Of a stretch of DNA of 64,000 nt, positions 63,718 to 64,000 are shown in pieces. Source of the stretch: Prostheceraeus crozeri (lineage: Eukaryota > Platyhelminthes > Polycladida > Euryleptidae); assembly GCA_907163375.1 (NCBI GenBank), contig CAJQUW010001859.1, positions 1 to 64,000 of the forward strand, written 5' to 3'. Each line of letters begins with the position of its first letter. The first letter of the stretch is position 1. Below the pieces are notes generated by a model. The model ran no database searches. It had not been told where the DNA came from and saw only the letters and a program-made list of their open reading frames with translations. The translations under genes were made by a program, and so were the position numbers.

Positions 63718-64000
63718 ATGGCGGAAACCCCTGCCTTATTGGATGCGCGTTACGATGTATTCCAAAGTGATAAAGTCGATGTCTCGAGTACTTCTCAGTA
63801 TACGAGCGTTCTGACGCCAGTCAATGGATTGGAAAATCCCGGTACCATTCAATTCACGGTCCCTCGACTAGCCATTCATTGGATGGATGTATGCAATGCC
63901 TATTTTCGCGTGGAAGTACAACTCATGAAACATGATGCGGCTAAAGGAGCAGACGTGCCATGTGAGTCGTCAGACAAGGCGATTATTATCAACAATACGG
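63718..64000 (+). CDS. Major capsid protein, double jelly-roll (partial, N-terminal part)
   Basis: ATG at 63718, open to the window end (94 codons). The start MAETPALLDARYDVFQSDKV and PRLAIHWMDVCNAYFRVEVQ match the N-terminal strand pattern of Polinton major capsid proteins. The gene position after the penton and pVI-like genes supports the call. The diagnostic NNxLHSLF block would lie beyond the window. Confidence 0.6.
   Translation, partial: MAETPALLDARYDVFQSDKVDVSSTSQYTSVLTPVNGLENPGTIQFTVPRLAIHWMDVCNAYFRVEVQLMKHDAAKGADVPCESSDKAIIINNT

Larger units (their letters stand above)
46111..64000 (+). mobile_element. Polinton (Maverick) element with chromodomain integrase, left-hand part
   Basis: The plus-strand array includes a DDE integrase with a C-terminal chromodomain, a FtsK/HerA-type ATPase, two penton-like proteins, small basic adenovirus-like proteins and the first 94 codons of a major capsid protein. 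This is the Polinton set. DNA polymerase and protease are not visible and would lie right of 64000. Compact spacing, TATA boxes and AATAAA signals next to stops are all present. About four genes are interrupted, so it is a fairly young but broken copy. It is clearly a different lineage from the AT-rich element on the left by composition and gene content. Confidence 0.85.

Noticed and set aside
1-64000. CRISPR array or prokaryotic operon signals
   Set aside because: Tandem repeats present are satellites or promoter motifs without spacers; gene structure is eukaryotic.

Overview
The window is metazoan genomic DNA, most likely from a marine invertebrate. Support for this comes from intron-containing genes with GT-AG splice sites, a secreted gene with thrombospondin-1-like and lectin-like exons, a tRNA-derived SINE, LINE and Penelope-like reverse transcriptase remnants, a Tc1/mariner transposon, and two different Polinton (Maverick) elements. 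The species cannot be named from the sequence.

Layout. (1) 1-11606: the right-hand part of a very AT-rich Polinton, nearly all on the minus strand. In transcription order it holds a membrane protein, a conserved Polinton protein, a penton-like minor capsid protein, the packaging ATPase, a small unknown gene, protein-primed DNA polymerase B, a coiled-coil fibre-like protein with a phage tail-fibre-type N-terminus, an amphipathic pVI-like protein, and the major capsid protein, which runs off the window. One acidic unknown protein is on the plus strand. The element ends in a 66-bp self-complementary terminus at 11541-11606. (2) 11607 to about 46000: host DNA. It carries a minus-strand secreted gene (exons between 26956 and about 11925) and traces of at least one more gene at 34-44 kb. 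Interspersed are a PLE/LINE/SINE cluster (19.5-20.9 kb), a duplicated tRNA-like unit (25.6-26.1 kb), modules bounded by hexamer arrays, two large fold-back palindromes, a LINE fragment (35.6-36.2 kb) and a mariner copy (37561-39159). (3) About 46.1-64.0 kb: a second, GC-richer Polinton in the opposite orientation. It has an early-type region in which a two-gene module (small beta-rich protein plus zinc finger) occurs twice. Further on come a DEDDh exonuclease, pX-like and other small basic proteins, a large nuclear protein, the packaging ATPase, a chromodomain integrase, two tandem penton-like proteins, a basic pVI/core-like gene, and the start of the major capsid gene.

How the genes work together. 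Both Polintons carry the morphogenesis set (double-jelly-roll capsid, penton, FtsK/HerA-type ATPase) together with replication or integration genes. The right one keeps the adenovirus-like order penton, basic core/pVI-like, major capsid. Both look young: reading frames are mostly open, with about two breaks in the left element and about four in the right, so they are treated here as recently fossilised insertions.

Most unusual signals: (a) about 18 short GC-rich hairpins, often in tandem pairs, scattered through the AT-rich left Polinton, including inside its genes; (b) a near-uniform TAAAAAATG-type context at its start codons, like poxvirus late promoters; (c) a duplicated regulator module and a GAGCAC repeat code upstream of divergent and early genes in the right Polinton; (d) host modules bracketed by hexamer arrays (TCGGAT, GGAGTC, ACACGA).
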